The notes below the pieces were generated by a model, which was not told the origin of the DNA, searched no databases, and saw only the letters and a list, made by a program, of their open reading frames with translations. A DNA stretch of 64,000 nt from DTU053 sp012520115 (GTDB taxonomy: Bacteria > Bacillota > Clostridia > Oscillospirales > Acutalibacteraceae). Shown one piece after another: positions 8,201 through 16,813 of the stretch (positions are counted from its first letter, which is position 1; each line of letters begins with the position of its first letter). Made by a program: the position numbers and the translations under genes. The DNA is taken from positions 310,001-374,000 of the forward strand of contig JBMNNB010000003.1 of the NCBI GenBank assembly GCA_050953725.1, written 5' to 3'.

Positions 8201-8514
8201 TTCATAACCTCCGTTGTCTTATCAATATATGACGGGTATTGCTCCTGTAAGGCCTCTATGTGGAGCTTTAATCCTTTCAGGACATTGACGCTGCTTTCGT
8301 CAGGTTTTTTAAGCTTTAAGGTAAAGAGTCCGTCGTCTACTTCTATATCGGCTTCTGCCTTAAATACATCGGTCACGGTGTTGGCTGCCATATATACTGC
8401 CGAGGAGACGGCCGCACAGACAATGTCCTGACCGTGCTCAGCCTGGTCTGCGTGACCCTTTACGGAAAAACCTATGACGTCCTGACCCGAAAGAAAGAAT
8501 ACAGCCTTAATCAT
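8194..8514 (-). CDS. prp: ribosomal-processing cysteine protease Prp
   Basis: This 106-aa cysteine protease removes the N-terminal extension of L27 in Firmicutes. The catalytic pair is His21 and Cys33 within GHADQAEHGQDIVCAAVS. It sits between rplU and rpmA with short overlaps at both ends (four bases with rplU, seven with rpmA), so translation is probably coupled and its dose matched to its substrate. Length and gene order are typical. No unusual residues are visible in the active-site region. Confidence 0.93.
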   Translation of the reverse strand: MIKAVFFLSGQDVIGFSVKGHADQAEHGQDIVCAAVSSAVYMAANTVTDVFKAEADIEVDDGLFTLKLKKPDESSVNVLKGLKLHIEALQEQYPSYIDKTTEVMKC

Positions 8515-8825
8515 TTTACGTTAATGGCATCGATTCTGACCTTTGTGTAGGGCTGCCTGTGGCCGAGCTTGCGCTTTGAGTTCTTCTTTGCTCTGTAAGT
8601 CATAACCGTAATTTTCTTTGCCTTGCCGTTCTTAATAACGGTAGCCTTAACCTCAGCGCCTTCTACATAGGGAGCTCCGAAGCTTAAGTTATCACCGTCA
8701 ACAACGGTTACAACCTTATCAAAAACTACTTCTGACTCTGCTTCAGCATTAAGCTTTTCAATAAAGATTTCGTCATTTACGGCAACCTTATACTGTTTGC
8801 CGCCGGTTTCGATTACTGCGTACAT
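8511..8825 (-). CDS. rplU: 50S ribosomal protein L21
   Basis: This 104-aa protein of the large ribosomal subunit starts MYAVIETGGKQYKV, the diagnostic L21 N-terminus. It also contains TVMTYRAKKNSKRKLGHRQ, the rRNA-binding basic segment. It is the first gene of rplU-prp-rpmA, transcribed from a strong promoter about 80 bases upstream. The intervening leader can fold into a hairpin and is likely the L21 autoregulatory leader. Confidence 0.97.
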   Translation of the reverse strand: MYAVIETGGKQYKVAVNDEIFIEKLNAEAESEVVFDKVVTVVDGDNLSFGAPYVEGAEVKATVIKNGKAKKITVMTYRAKKNSKRKLGHRQPYTKVRIDAINVK

Positions 8826-8898
8826 AATAACCTTCCTGTTTTTCAGACTCGCTACGACAGGCGGAGAGCAAGCTCACTTAAGAGCCTGTAATATGCGG
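8826..8898 (-). ncRNA. probable L21 leader (autoregulatory 5' UTR)
   Basis: The roughly 75-base untranslated leader before rplU contains the stem ACAGGC/GCCTGT enclosing a second hairpin, GAGC-TT-GCTC. Structured leaders at this spot in Firmicutes are known to bind L21 and control the operon. The assignment follows from position and pairing; I did not match it to a covariance model. Confidence 0.55.
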
Positions 8899-8906
8899 CA
8901 AAGCAG

Positions 8907-8935
8907 ATTGTAACATTTGACGGCAATGTTGTCAA
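8907..8935 (-). promoter_or_regulatory. sigma-A promoter of rplU-prp-rpmA
   Basis: On the minus strand a perfect TTGACA (8930-8935) is separated by 17 bases from TACAAT (8907-8912). Confidence 0.85.
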
Positions 8936-8965
8936 GCATAAATTTTGCCAATTAAGACTTTTTGT

Positions 8966-10234
8966 TTAATTTAAGTCCGTGTCGACCATTTTAAAAAGCT
9001 CGTTTAAAAGCACCGCTGCTATTATCTCCTCATAATCGTTTTCCGAGCGTTTAAGCTCTATAAGCCTGTGCTCCTTCTCCTTTGTTCTGTCACGCCTGAG
9101 ACTTGCAAATGCGGTGATTCCTTCTGCCAGACCCGCCTCCAGTTCTTTCTTTATCGGGTAGGCGTCAAGGCGCAGCCTCTGGAATACGGACTCGAAGGAA
9201 TAGAGCAGGTCATCAGGGTATAATAGCTGCTTTGCGGTTATCTCTATGGCGGCGATGAGGAAATCACGCATTTCGGGGCTTGCCTTGCCGGAGTACTCTG
9301 TCAGCCTACGGGTGCAGGGTGCGTTGACTGCGTTGCGCTGGAAAAGCCTTTGCTTTTCCTTTAAGGTATAAGTTTCCGCCTTTGTAAGCTGATATGTAAA
9401 GTCCCTTGAGAGCCTGTCGATTTGCGACAGGGTTTCGGGACTGCCCATAAAGGTGTAGACGTTGCCGTAATACTTACCGAAGGCCTTCATGGTGTCGTTA
9501 TAGCCGAGCCTTATGTTTGCGTCGAGCTTTTCCCTGTCAAAGTCCATAAATGCGCCGAGGTCACGGGAAGGCTTGATAAGCTTGACAAAGGGATTTACGG
9601 CATAGGCTTCATGTGCGCTGACGGTGTTGAGGTCGATTGCGACGACCTCCTCTGCGCCGAGCCTGAAGGCGGTAGCGATGGGCAGGTTGTCATAGTAGCC
9701 GCCGTCGATATAGCTTTTGCCGTCGATTTCGCAGGTGGGGAACACCGGGAAGCAGGCGCAGGAGGCCTGAATCCACTTTGCGAAATAGCCCCTTTTTATC
9801 TGGGACTTAGTGACTTCAATCGGAATAAGTGAGGGGAAGGCTACGGCGACTAAGCCGAAGTCAACCTCTGACGAAAAAAACTTATCCTCGTTGGCATAGC
9901 CGTTCAGATTCTCGATGAAGGGGGTGATGTCTGCGCCCTTTTTGTTAATGTAGGACTTCAAAAACGGGCGGATTAGGTCCATCTGGTCCGCAAGGGCTGT
10001 TATGGAGCGTTCGAGCTTGACGGGTGTTGCGAATATCTTATCGACGCTTAAGGTGCTCCACATCTCCTTTGCGGCCTCGTAGTCATCCTGAACATAAAAG
10101 CCCGCATTTATGGAGCCGATGGATGTTCCGGTTGCTATATCAAAGCTCTGACCCAAGTCACGAAGTGCCGACCATGCGCCGAACTCATAAGAGCCCTTTG
10201 AGCCGCCGCCGGCAAAAACAATAGCTCTTTTCAT
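8966..10234 (-). CDS. patatin-like phospholipase family protein
   Basis: This 422-aa lipid acyl hydrolase belongs to the patatin/RssA type. The oxyanion-hole motif is FAGGGSKGSYE near the N-terminus. The nucleophile elbow is GTSIGS, and the dyad aspartate is in DGGYYDN. The N-terminal 230 residues form the patatin domain. The C-terminal 190 residues are charged, partly helical and unassigned. No signal peptide is visible, so it is probably cytoplasmic. I chose the ATG at 10234 because GGAGGA lies four bases upstream; an in-frame TTG at 10258 would be less usual. Substrate is unknown. The downstream neighbour is the rplU promoter, and no co-transcribed partner is evident. Confidence 0.85.
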   Translation of the reverse strand: MKRAIVFAGGGSKGSYEFGAWSALRDLGQSFDIATGTSIGSINAGFYVQDDYEAAKEMWSTLSVDKIFATPVKLERSITALADQMDLIRPFLKSYINKKGADITPFIENLNGYANEDKFFSSEVDFGLVAVAFPSLIPIEVTKSQIKRGYFAKWIQASCACFPVFPTCEIDGKSYIDGGYYDNLPIATAFRLGAEEVVAIDLNTVSAHEAYAVNPFVKLIKPSRDLGAFMDFDREKLDANIRLGYNDTMKAFGKYYGNVYTFMGSPETLSQIDRLSRDFTYQLTKAETYTLKEKQRLFQRNAVNAPCTRRLTEYSGKASPEMRDFLIAAIEITAKQLLYPDDLLYSFESVFQRLRLDAYPIKKELEAGLAEGITAFASLRRDRTKEKEHRLIELKRSENDYEEIIAAVLLNELFKMVDTDLN

Positions 10235-10299
10235 TTCTCCTCCGTCTTTCTCAGGCAAATGTATATGAAGTTAATGTAATCAAATTTGTGATGATTGCG

Positions 10300-10634
10300 G
10301 GTGCGATTCACCGCAGGGCGGGGTGCCGCTCGGGTGGGGCGGAGCGGGTGTGTGTGACGCTCGGGCGGGGTGGTGCTGTGGGTGCCGCAGTCTCAACAAA
10401 ACCGCCGGATTTCGGGGTGCGAAGGTGGCGGGCGGCAGGGTGACGCTCGGGTGGGGCGGAGCGGGTGTGTGTGACGCTCCGTCGGGGTGGCGATTAAATG
10501 TTACTGCCCGCAGAGGGGTGCAGTAGGGTGTGCCGCTGTTGGGGCAGCGGGGGGGTGCTGCTCAAACACTAAATTCCCGCCGTGGAGGGGTGCGGGTGAG
10601 GTTTGCCGCTATGCTGCCGGCGGGGTGGTGAGGC
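10300..10634. repeat. G-rich low-complexity intergenic patch with a 35-bp direct repeat
   Basis: The + strand is strongly enriched in G, with recurring GGGGTG and GGGTGGGGCGG blocks. A 35-bp unit at 10328-10362 recurs identically at 10445-10479. Several clustered G-runs could form G-quadruplexes. The + strand open frames here show no homology-like features or ribosome sites, so I consider the patch non-coding. It lies downstream of the metallo-beta-lactamase-like gene, where no ordinary terminator is visible, and upstream of the patatin gene. Confidence 0.75.
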
Positions 10635-11681
10635 TCACGATGCGGCTGTGGGTTCGGGGGCGAGGGATACGGAGCTGTCGGCGACTTTGGCGATAGTGCC
10701 GATTTTGCAGAGCTTTACTTTGTTCTCGCTCAAATCCGCCACGATTCCGCCTTCCCTATTTACTCCGTACAGTGCGCCGCCTGCGGTCATGACAAGCTTC
10801 CAAATCAGATTCGGGGGGAAGGCAGGGGCTTTATCCGAGAAAATTATGTAATCCGGAGAGAGCTTTTTTGCAAAGCCTCTCGGAAAGTGCTTTGCGCCGC
10901 TGCCGAAGGGCGCTTTATAAAGCTGTACCTGACCTGTTTTCTCTTTAAGCCTTCGCATGTCCCTTCTGTGTATGTTTCCCGCCAGAAAGACCGCCAAATC
11001 GCCCTTTTTGACTAAGACATTCAGTGAGCCGTTGTCGCCGCCGAATTTTCCCGCATTCTCTCCTGCGGTGTCTATTATTTTGAGCCTATAATCCCCTAAG
11101 CTAAGCTCCTCGTCACCGATTTCGGAAATCGGCGTATTCTTATCCAATATGGCCTCATATACCCTGTAATACAGCTCCTTTGCGGTCTCGGCCTTCTCGT
11201 CTAAGGGTTTATCCGAGCCGAAATCAAGCGTTTTAAAGTATACGTTCTTTGCGTAAATTTGTGTGTTTTTTATAAGCTTTGCAAGCCCTTCGATTTTGTC
11301 TGAGGCGCTGTCGGCGCAAATCAGATAATCGAGCAGTACCTTGCCCTTATCGTCTGAGGCACGCAGCTTCAGGTAATCGGCTATGGATATCTTGCTTGTC
11401 GTATCCTGTTTTTCCGTATCAAGCACGGCTGCGCCGTAAAATAGGGCAAAGCGGTTGTTGGACTCGATAAGCACGCAGTCCGTGCCCTCAAAGCTCATAA
11501 AATGCAATCTGTCGGCAAAGCCCCGCTCGTCAAAGGAGCTTTGGGGAAGCTCTGCCGAAGTGCGCCTTGCGTTTACACCGTACGGCAGGGCTGTCAGGAC
11601 GACCGCTATTACAACGATAAGTATTATCAGGGGGATGATTTTGCTTTTGTTTTTAAGCCTTGCTAAATTAATAGCTTTCAT
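10635..11681 (-). CDS. membrane-anchored, degenerate metallo-beta-lactamase-like protein (ComEC C-terminal type)
   Basis: This 348-aa protein has an N-terminal membrane anchor (about residues 14-33) and an extracytoplasmic domain. LLDYLICADSASDKIEGLAK aligns with the ComEC-type LTHPHADHIGGL motif, but all the metal-binding histidines are missing. NGSLNVLVKKGDLAVFLAGN resembles the NNSLVLLLEYGxxxFLLTGD strand of that family. I infer a metallo-beta-lactamase fold without a metal site, so a non-catalytic or divergent function. The start overlaps the end of the ABC permease by 14 bases, so it belongs to that operon and may act with the transporter. It ends at the G-rich patch. Confidence 0.6.
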   Translation of the reverse strand: MKAINLARLKNKSKIIPLIILIVVIAVVLTALPYGVNARRTSAELPQSSFDERGFADRLHFMSFEGTDCVLIESNNRFALFYGAAVLDTEKQDTTSKISIADYLKLRASDDKGKVLLDYLICADSASDKIEGLAKLIKNTQIYAKNVYFKTLDFGSDKPLDEKAETAKELYYRVYEAILDKNTPISEIGDEELSLGDYRLKIIDTAGENAGKFGGDNGSLNVLVKKGDLAVFLAGNIHRRDMRRLKEKTGQVQLYKAPFGSGAKHFPRGFAKKLSPDYIIFSDKAPAFPPNLIWKLVMTAGGALYGVNREGGIVADLSENKVKLCKIGTIAKVADSSVSLAPEPTAAS

Positions 11682-13263
11682 AGACCCTTACCCCCCAGGT
11701 CTTCAGCACCCTGTAAAGCACAAAGCTTGCTATGCCGTAGATTGCTACGAAGATGAACATAATAAACTGCAAATCAAGGTACTCTGCGGCAATCATATTG
11801 CCAAAGAGGGGCAGAAGGGCTGCGCCCATACCGACCATCATGGTCAAAAAGGTACTCATGCTCTGCTTTACCACGAGGGTTTCGTTAATCCAGTCAAACT
11901 TCGGGAATCTGAGATTGATAATCAGTCCCGCAAAACCCATAAGCAGATTCAACAGACCCGTTTCGGCCCAGATGAGTACAAACTCTACGGGTGTAAGCTT
12001 TAAGCCGAAGGTGGAAAGAAGGGCTGCAACGAAAATAAAGGGCTGTGTGACAAGCAGATGCAGCTTAACCTTTGTCATAAGCACATCTATTGAAGCGATG
12101 GGCAGGGATTTGATTATGCTCATATACTTGCTCTCGAGTGAAATTGCGGGGGCGGTGACCATATTCACAGCGCCGCAGAAGCCTATTGCCAAAGCTGCAA
12201 TCATCGCAGGGCTGAAACCTTCCCCGAACGACTGTAAAAGCTGAGTGTTTATGATGTCCCTGCCGAAAATGGTAAAGACGCCGAAAACTACAAGGAACAC
12301 GGAGCCGAGTCCCGCATTCGTAAGATAGCCTATGGTGTTTGTAAAGTAACTCAGATCCTTCTTTAACAGTGCCGACTTCTTGTTGCCGACTTTTATTTGA
12401 GTTTTCTTATATTCCTTTTTATAGACATTCTGTCCGAGGGAGGTTATCTTTAAGAACTTCCTTGCAATAAGGAAACAGACAATCAAGAAAACTGCGACCG
12501 ATAAAGCTATGAAAATAAGGGCATTTATGATGTTGCCCTCGCCTGCCGCATCTGCAAAAAGGTACATGGGGTAAAAGACCTTTTTTATGGCTGCGATTAT
12601 TGTATTGCCCTTCTGAATGATGACGTTCATATAATGCTGCATCCTGAAGGAGATGAGCATATAAACGCCTATGAACAGGAATATGGCTATAACGCTTATT
12701 ATCCTGCTGTTTCTCATCCTTGCCGAGAGGGTGGCAGTGCCCCAGCCTGCAAGGGAGCTGAGGGAGGTCGTCATAAGGGGCAGAATGAGACAGAGCACTA
12801 TGAATATAATGCAGTTTAACAGCTTAAAGCCTGCGACTTTTATATAGACGTAAATTGCCGGTATGACAAAGATAACCTGATAGATGTATACAAGGGAGAT
12901 TATCATGGCGATGCGGCTTGCAAGTATTGCCATGGGCTTTATGGGCATTGATAAAAGCAGATCATTGTCCCTTGCCTGAAAAAGCTGCATCTGGGCAACA
13001 AAAATGCTGCCCACAAAGCCTAAGGAAAAGAGTATAAGCCCTATTACCGCAAAGTATGTGCTGGCAAGACCTGCGGGGATAAGCTGCCCGCCTATCGCCT
13101 TAAGCATTGCTATATTTGAAAAAATCAGCGAACCTAAAACATATACGGCGACAACCGCTATGCCCGCATAGGTTAAAGGCGTCATTTTTCTTTTGGAACT
13201 TGAAACTCTGAAAAACGATGAAAAAAGCGACAGCATTCTTGTCTTAAACAGTATAAAAAACAT
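11668..13263 (-). CDS. ABC-2-type transporter permease
   Basis: This 531-aa integral membrane protein has roughly twelve or more hydrophobic segments. An internal soluble stretch around residues 270-300 is rich in lysine (KKEYKKTQIKVGNKK). It lies 42 bases after an ABC ATPase gene and fits the large two-repeat permeases of exporter-type ABC systems. The exported or imported substrate cannot be read from sequence. An AAAGG site precedes the ATG. The gene overlaps the downstream metallo-beta-lactamase-like gene. Confidence 0.8.
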   Translation of the reverse strand: MFFILFKTRMLSLFSSFFRVSSSKRKMTPLTYAGIAVVAVYVLGSLIFSNIAMLKAIGGQLIPAGLASTYFAVIGLILFSLGFVGSIFVAQMQLFQARDNDLLLSMPIKPMAILASRIAMIISLVYIYQVIFVIPAIYVYIKVAGFKLLNCIIFIVLCLILPLMTTSLSSLAGWGTATLSARMRNSRIISVIAIFLFIGVYMLISFRMQHYMNVIIQKGNTIIAAIKKVFYPMYLFADAAGEGNIINALIFIALSVAVFLIVCFLIARKFLKITSLGQNVYKKEYKKTQIKVGNKKSALLKKDLSYFTNTIGYLTNAGLGSVFLVVFGVFTIFGRDIINTQLLQSFGEGFSPAMIAALAIGFCGAVNMVTAPAISLESKYMSIIKSLPIASIDVLMTKVKLHLLVTQPFIFVAALLSTFGLKLTPVEFVLIWAETGLLNLLMGFAGLIINLRFPKFDWINETLVVKQSMSTFLTMMVGMGAALLPLFGNMIAAEYLDLQFIMFIFVAIYGIASFVLYRVLKTWGVRVYESY

Positions 13264-13305
13264 TTGCGTCAGCCTTTCTGTTATTTAATAGGTTAGCCTT
13301 TGCGA

Positions 13306-14019
13306 TTAAGCTTTGTTCTCGGAAAGCTCTAAGAATACGCTCTCAAGGGAGGACTCGCCGATGACCTCGGCGGTATTGCCCGCTATCACGAGCTTGCCTT
13401 CCTTAATTATCGCTACCTTGTCGCAGAGCTTTTCCGCAACCTCAAGCACATGGGTCGAGAAGAAAATGGCTCCGCCCGCATTGCATTTTTCACGCATTAT
13501 GCCCTTTAATAGATGAGCCGCCATTGGGTCAAGACCCACAAAGGGCTCGTCAAGGAACATCAGCTTAGGATTGTGGATAAGGGCCGAAATCAGGGCTAAT
13601 TTCTGCTTCATACCGTGGGAATATGAGCTTATGGGGTTGTGAAGCTCATCGGCAAGCCCTAAAATCCCGGCATACTTATTAATTTCACGCTCTCTGTCCG
13701 CCTTTGAAAGCTCATAGACATCGGCGATAAAATTCAGGTATTTCATGCCCGACATGAATTCATACAAATCCGGGTTGTCGGGGATGTAGGCGATTCTTTT
13801 CTTACATTCAACCGGATTTTCCTTAATGGAAAGCCCGTCGATGTAGATTTCGCCCGAATCGAAGGCCAGAATGCCGCAGCAGGCCTTGATTGTTGTCGTC
13901 TTGCCCGCTCCGTTGTGTCCGATAAAGCCGTAGATTTCGCCACTGTTGATTTCAAGACTTAAATTGTCAACGGCCGTTTTTGTTCCATAGGTCTTGGTTA
14001 AATTTTCAATCTTTAGCAA
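13306..14019 (-). CDS. ABC transporter ATP-binding protein
   Basis: This 237-aa cytoplasmic ATPase drives the permease encoded next. Walker A is GHNGAGKTT, the signature is SYSHGMKQKLAL, Walker B is LMFLDEPF, and the switch His is in FFSTHVLEVAE. The domain is of the CcmA/Nat type found with ABC-2 permeases. The start is uncertain. TTG at 14019 gives the usual LKIENLTKTYG N-terminus with AAGGTG as ribosome site. TTG at 14034, which overlaps the folD stop, is the alternative. Confidence 0.92.
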   Translation of the reverse strand: MLKIENLTKTYGTKTAVDNLSLEINSGEIYGFIGHNGAGKTTTIKACCGILAFDSGEIYIDGLSIKENPVECKKRIAYIPDNPDLYEFMSGMKYLNFIADVYELSKADREREINKYAGILGLADELHNPISSYSHGMKQKLALISALIHNPKLMFLDEPFVGLDPMAAHLLKGIMREKCNAGGAIFFSTHVLEVAEKLCDKVAIIKEGKLVIAGNTAEVIGESSLESVFLELSENKA

Positions 14020-14030
14020 GCCTGTCACCT

Positions 14031-14891
14031 TCAATTATTTATTTTTTCAGCCTTCTGCTCGGCTGATAATACCGTATTCTCGATTAACTCCGCAATTGTC
14101 ATTGGGCCTACGCCGCCGGGTACGGGCGTGATATATGAGGTCTTATCCCGCACCGCAGAGAAATCCACATCGCCGCAGAGCTTTCCGTTTTCATCCCTGT
14201 TTATGCCTACATCTATGACCACTGCGCCCTCTTTGACCATATCTGCCGTTATGAATTTCGGTCTGCCCACGGCGGCTATGAGAATATCAGCCTGACTCGT
14301 TATTTCAGGCAGATTCCTTGTCTTTGAATTGCAGACTGTCACGGTAGCTCCCGCATTTATAAGCATGAGCGCCGCCGGCTTGCCTACAATATTGCTCCTG
14401 CCGACTACGACGCAGCGCTTGCCCTCGACCTCGATGCCTTTAGATTTGAGCATTCTCATAACGCCCGAAGGGGTGCAGGGGCGCATACCCTTTTTATTAA
14501 GTACAAGGTTGCCCACGCTCACGGCATGGAAGCCGTCCACATCCTTTTCGGGGGCTATGCTGTCTATTACCGCATCCGCATTGATATGTGAAGGCAGCGG
14601 TAGCTGACAGAGGATACCGTCTACCCTGTCGTCTTTGTTGAGCTTTTCGATAAGCCCGATAAGCTCTGCCTGCGTGGTGTTAATATCAAGGGCATATTCA
14701 AAGGACTCTATGCCTACATCGGCACAGGCCTTCTTTTTATTATTCACATAAGTCCTGGATGCCGGGTTGTTGCCGACTATAATTACGGCAAGCCCTACCG
14801 ACCTGCCCTTGTCTTTAAGTGCCCTGACCCTTTCTGCCGCCGCACTCCTTATTTCGGCGGCTAAGGCCTTTCCGTCAATCAGTTCTGCCAT
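14031..14891 (-). CDS. folD: bifunctional methylenetetrahydrofolate dehydrogenase / cyclohydrolase FolD
   Basis: It interconverts 5,10-methylene-, methenyl- and 10-formyl-tetrahydrofolate with NADP+, supplying one-carbon units. The 286-aa sequence carries YVNNKKKACADVGI with the catalytic Lys, ILCQLPLPSHI, the NADP-binding VVGRSNIVGKPAAL, and the C-terminal PVPGGVGPMT signature. It is 16 bases after lgt and meets the ABC ATPase gene, so it appears to be part of the yebC operon. Nothing unusual is visible. Confidence 0.96.
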   Translation of the reverse strand: MAELIDGKALAAEIRSAAAERVRALKDKGRSVGLAVIIVGNNPASRTYVNNKKKACADVGIESFEYALDINTTQAELIGLIEKLNKDDRVDGILCQLPLPSHINADAVIDSIAPEKDVDGFHAVSVGNLVLNKKGMRPCTPSGVMRMLKSKGIEVEGKRCVVVGRSNIVGKPAALMLINAGATVTVCNSKTRNLPEITSQADILIAAVGRPKFITADMVKEGAVVIDVGINRDENGKLCGDVDFSAVRDKTSYITPVPGGVGPMTIAELIENTVLSAEQKAEKINN

Positions 14892-14907
14892 TACTGTCTC
14901 CTAAAGT

Positions 14908-15966
14908 TTATTCGCTGTCCTTATTTTCTTCTGCTGTTTGTGTTTCGGTGCTGTCCTCGGCTTCGGTAGTGTCCTCGATTTCTGAGCCGCTCTCTGCTTC
15001 TGCCGTTGCCTTAGAAACGGTGTTCGCCTCATTCTTCTTTTCCTCATCGGGGAAGAAGTCCACGCCCTCAATGGGGACCGGGTGCTTTGTGTATTTAATG
15101 AGCTTGACGATAAGAAGCACTAAACAGAAAAGCACAAGCAAGAGTGAGAGAAGCTGGGACATTCTTATATTTGTATTCCATATATAAAGGCTGTCCGTTC
15201 GAAGTCCCTCGAATACAAATCTGCCGGCGCCGTACCATACTCCGTACATCAGAATTATCTGGCCGCTGAATTTGCGTGCCTTTTTGCAGACTATGTAAAG
15301 GACTAAAAAGCCCAAAAGGCACCACACGGACTCATAGAGGAAGGTGGGGTGAACGGGCTTCATGGGGTCTACCACAATGCCCTGCTCTAAAAAGGCCGCC
15401 TGATTCTTATAGAGATAATCCGCAACCTTTTCGCTCCACATTCCGAGAGGCAAATCGGAGTTTGTGCCGAAGGCCTCCTGATTGGTGAAGTTGCCCCAGC
15501 GGCCTATGCCCTGACCGATAAGAAAACTCATGCCCGCAAGGTCAAGCAGGTTATAGAAATTCAGCTTGTTGAATTTGCATGTTATGTAGGCCGCAATTAA
15601 GCCGCCTATAAGGCCGCCGTAAATTGCAAGGCCGCCTTCCCACAGCTTGAATACGGAAAGCAGGTCATCCTTATAGCTGCCCCAGTCAAAGAGGACATAG
15701 TATATCCTTGCGCCGATTATGCCGCCGAAGGTGCCGTAGATAAGCACATCGAGCATCTTGTTTAAGTCCATCTTCCACTTGTATGCCATTCTGCCGCCGA
15801 AAAGAACGGCAAGGGTAAAGCCTAAAAAAATCAACAGTCCGTACCAGCGTATTGTGACGGTGCTGCCCACAAAGGGCATTGTAAAGCGCACAAAAACACC
15901 CGGCACATCGAAAACCTTATCGATTCCGGTAAAGGTGACGGCCGTATAATCAGCAAGAAACTTCAT
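14908..15966 (-). CDS. lgt: prolipoprotein diacylglyceryl transferase Lgt with acidic tail
   Basis: This membrane enzyme transfers diacylglycerol from phosphatidylglycerol to the lipobox cysteine of prolipoproteins. The seven-segment core includes IGRWGNFTNQEAFG (the Lgt signature with its essential Arg and Asn) and HPTFLYES. The protein has 352 aa, longer than the usual 260-290. The excess is an acidic, Glu/Thr-rich C-terminal tail of about 55 residues that is predicted to be disordered. It lies 31 bases after yebC and 16 before folD. Substrates in this window would include the GerC-type protein and the lipoprotein near 50 kb. Confidence 0.94.
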   Translation of the reverse strand: MKFLADYTAVTFTGIDKVFDVPGVFVRFTMPFVGSTVTIRWYGLLIFLGFTLAVLFGGRMAYKWKMDLNKMLDVLIYGTFGGIIGARIYYVLFDWGSYKDDLLSVFKLWEGGLAIYGGLIGGLIAAYITCKFNKLNFYNLLDLAGMSFLIGQGIGRWGNFTNQEAFGTNSDLPLGMWSEKVADYLYKNQAAFLEQGIVVDPMKPVHPTFLYESVWCLLGFLVLYIVCKKARKFSGQIILMYGVWYGAGRFVFEGLRTDSLYIWNTNIRMSQLLSLLLVLFCLVLLIVKLIKYTKHPVPIEGVDFFPDEEKKNEANTVSKATAEAESGSEIEDTTEAEDSTETQTAEENKDSE

Positions 15967-15997
15967 TTTATTCTTCCTTTCGGCTGGAAATTAAGCC

Positions 15998-16735
15998 TTA
16001 TTCGTAGTCGCTTTCATTCTCCCAGTTGTGCCAGACGTTCTGGACATCGTCATTGTCCTCGAACATTTCGAGCATCTTGCCCATGTTCTTGATGTCCTCT
16101 TCCTTTTCGAGCTTAACATAGGTGGAGGGCACATATTCCGCCTCGGCGGAGAGGGGCTTATAGCCCAAAGCTTCAAGGCTCTCCCTTACTGCGCCGACCG
16201 AATTGGGAGCGGTGCGGATATCAAAGTACTCGTCCTCCGAGAGGAAGTCGAGAGCGCCTGCCTCAAGAGCGTCCTCCATGAGCTTATCCTCGTCCACGTT
16301 CTCCTTGTCGATGATGATAATGCCCTGTCTTTCAAACATGAACATAACGCTGCCGCTCTGACCCATGTTGCCGCCGTATTTATCGAAATAGTGCCTTAAG
16401 TCTGCGGCGGTGCGGTTGCGGTTATCCGTCAGCGCCTCTACTATTACGGCAATGCCCGACGGGCCGTAGCCCTCATAGATTATCTCCTCGTAATTTTCGG
16501 CGCTGCCCTCGCCGGACGCCTTCTTGATTATCCTCTCGATATTGTCATTGGGCACGTTGTTCGCCTTTGCCTTGGCGATTACATCCTTCAGCTTTGAGTT
16601 GCTTTCAGGGTCGGGGCCGCCGGCTCTGACCGCAACGGCAATCTCACGGCCGATTTTCGTAAAAATCTTTGCCCGCTGGCTGTCTGTTTTTTCTTTTTTT
16701 CTTTTAATCGTACTCCACTTGGAATGACCTGACAT
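15998..16735 (-). CDS. YebC/PmpR family DNA-binding / translation regulatory protein
   Basis: This 245-aa protein starts MSGHSKWSTIKRKKEKTDSQ, the hallmark of the YebC family. NNVPNDNIERIIKKASG and EGYGPSGIAVIVEALTDN are further conserved blocks. Family members act as transcriptional regulators or, as shown more recently for some, relieve ribosome stalling. Which applies here is not visible. It is the first gene of the yebC-lgt-folD-ABC run, behind a strong promoter with an overlapping dyad. Confidence 0.94.
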   Translation of the reverse strand: MSGHSKWSTIKRKKEKTDSQRAKIFTKIGREIAVAVRAGGPDPESNSKLKDVIAKAKANNVPNDNIERIIKKASGEGSAENYEEIIYEGYGPSGIAVIVEALTDNRNRTAADLRHYFDKYGGNMGQSGSVMFMFERQGIIIIDKENVDEDKLMEDALEAGALDFLSEDEYFDIRTAPNSVGAVRESLEALGYKPLSAEAEYVPSTYVKLEKEEDIKNMGKMLEMFEDNDDVQNVWHNWENESDYE

Positions 16736-16765
16736 ATATTTCTCCCTTTCTGAGAAAATTACGGT

Positions 16766-16785
16766 TTACAATATAAACATTGTAA
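16766..16785. promoter_or_regulatory. operator-like perfect dyad at the yebC start region
   Basis: TTACAAT and ATTGTAA, separated by six bases, form a perfect 7-6-7 inverted repeat. It abuts the -10 element of the yebC promoter on the downstream side. It could be a repressor site or a weak hairpin in the leader. No regulator is assigned. Confidence 0.5.
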
Positions 16786-16813
16786 TTTTATCACTTATGA
16801 ATGTTATAGTCAA
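16785..16813 (-). promoter_or_regulatory. sigma-A promoter of the yebC operon
   Basis: On the minus strand TTGACT (16808-16813) and TAAAAT (16785-16790) are spaced by 17 bases. Confidence 0.8.

Noticed and set aside
10323..10851. Three + strand open frames in the G-rich patch and the end of the MBL-like gene
   Set aside because: They arise from G-rich composition, which has few stop codons. There is no ribosome site and no protein-like pattern.
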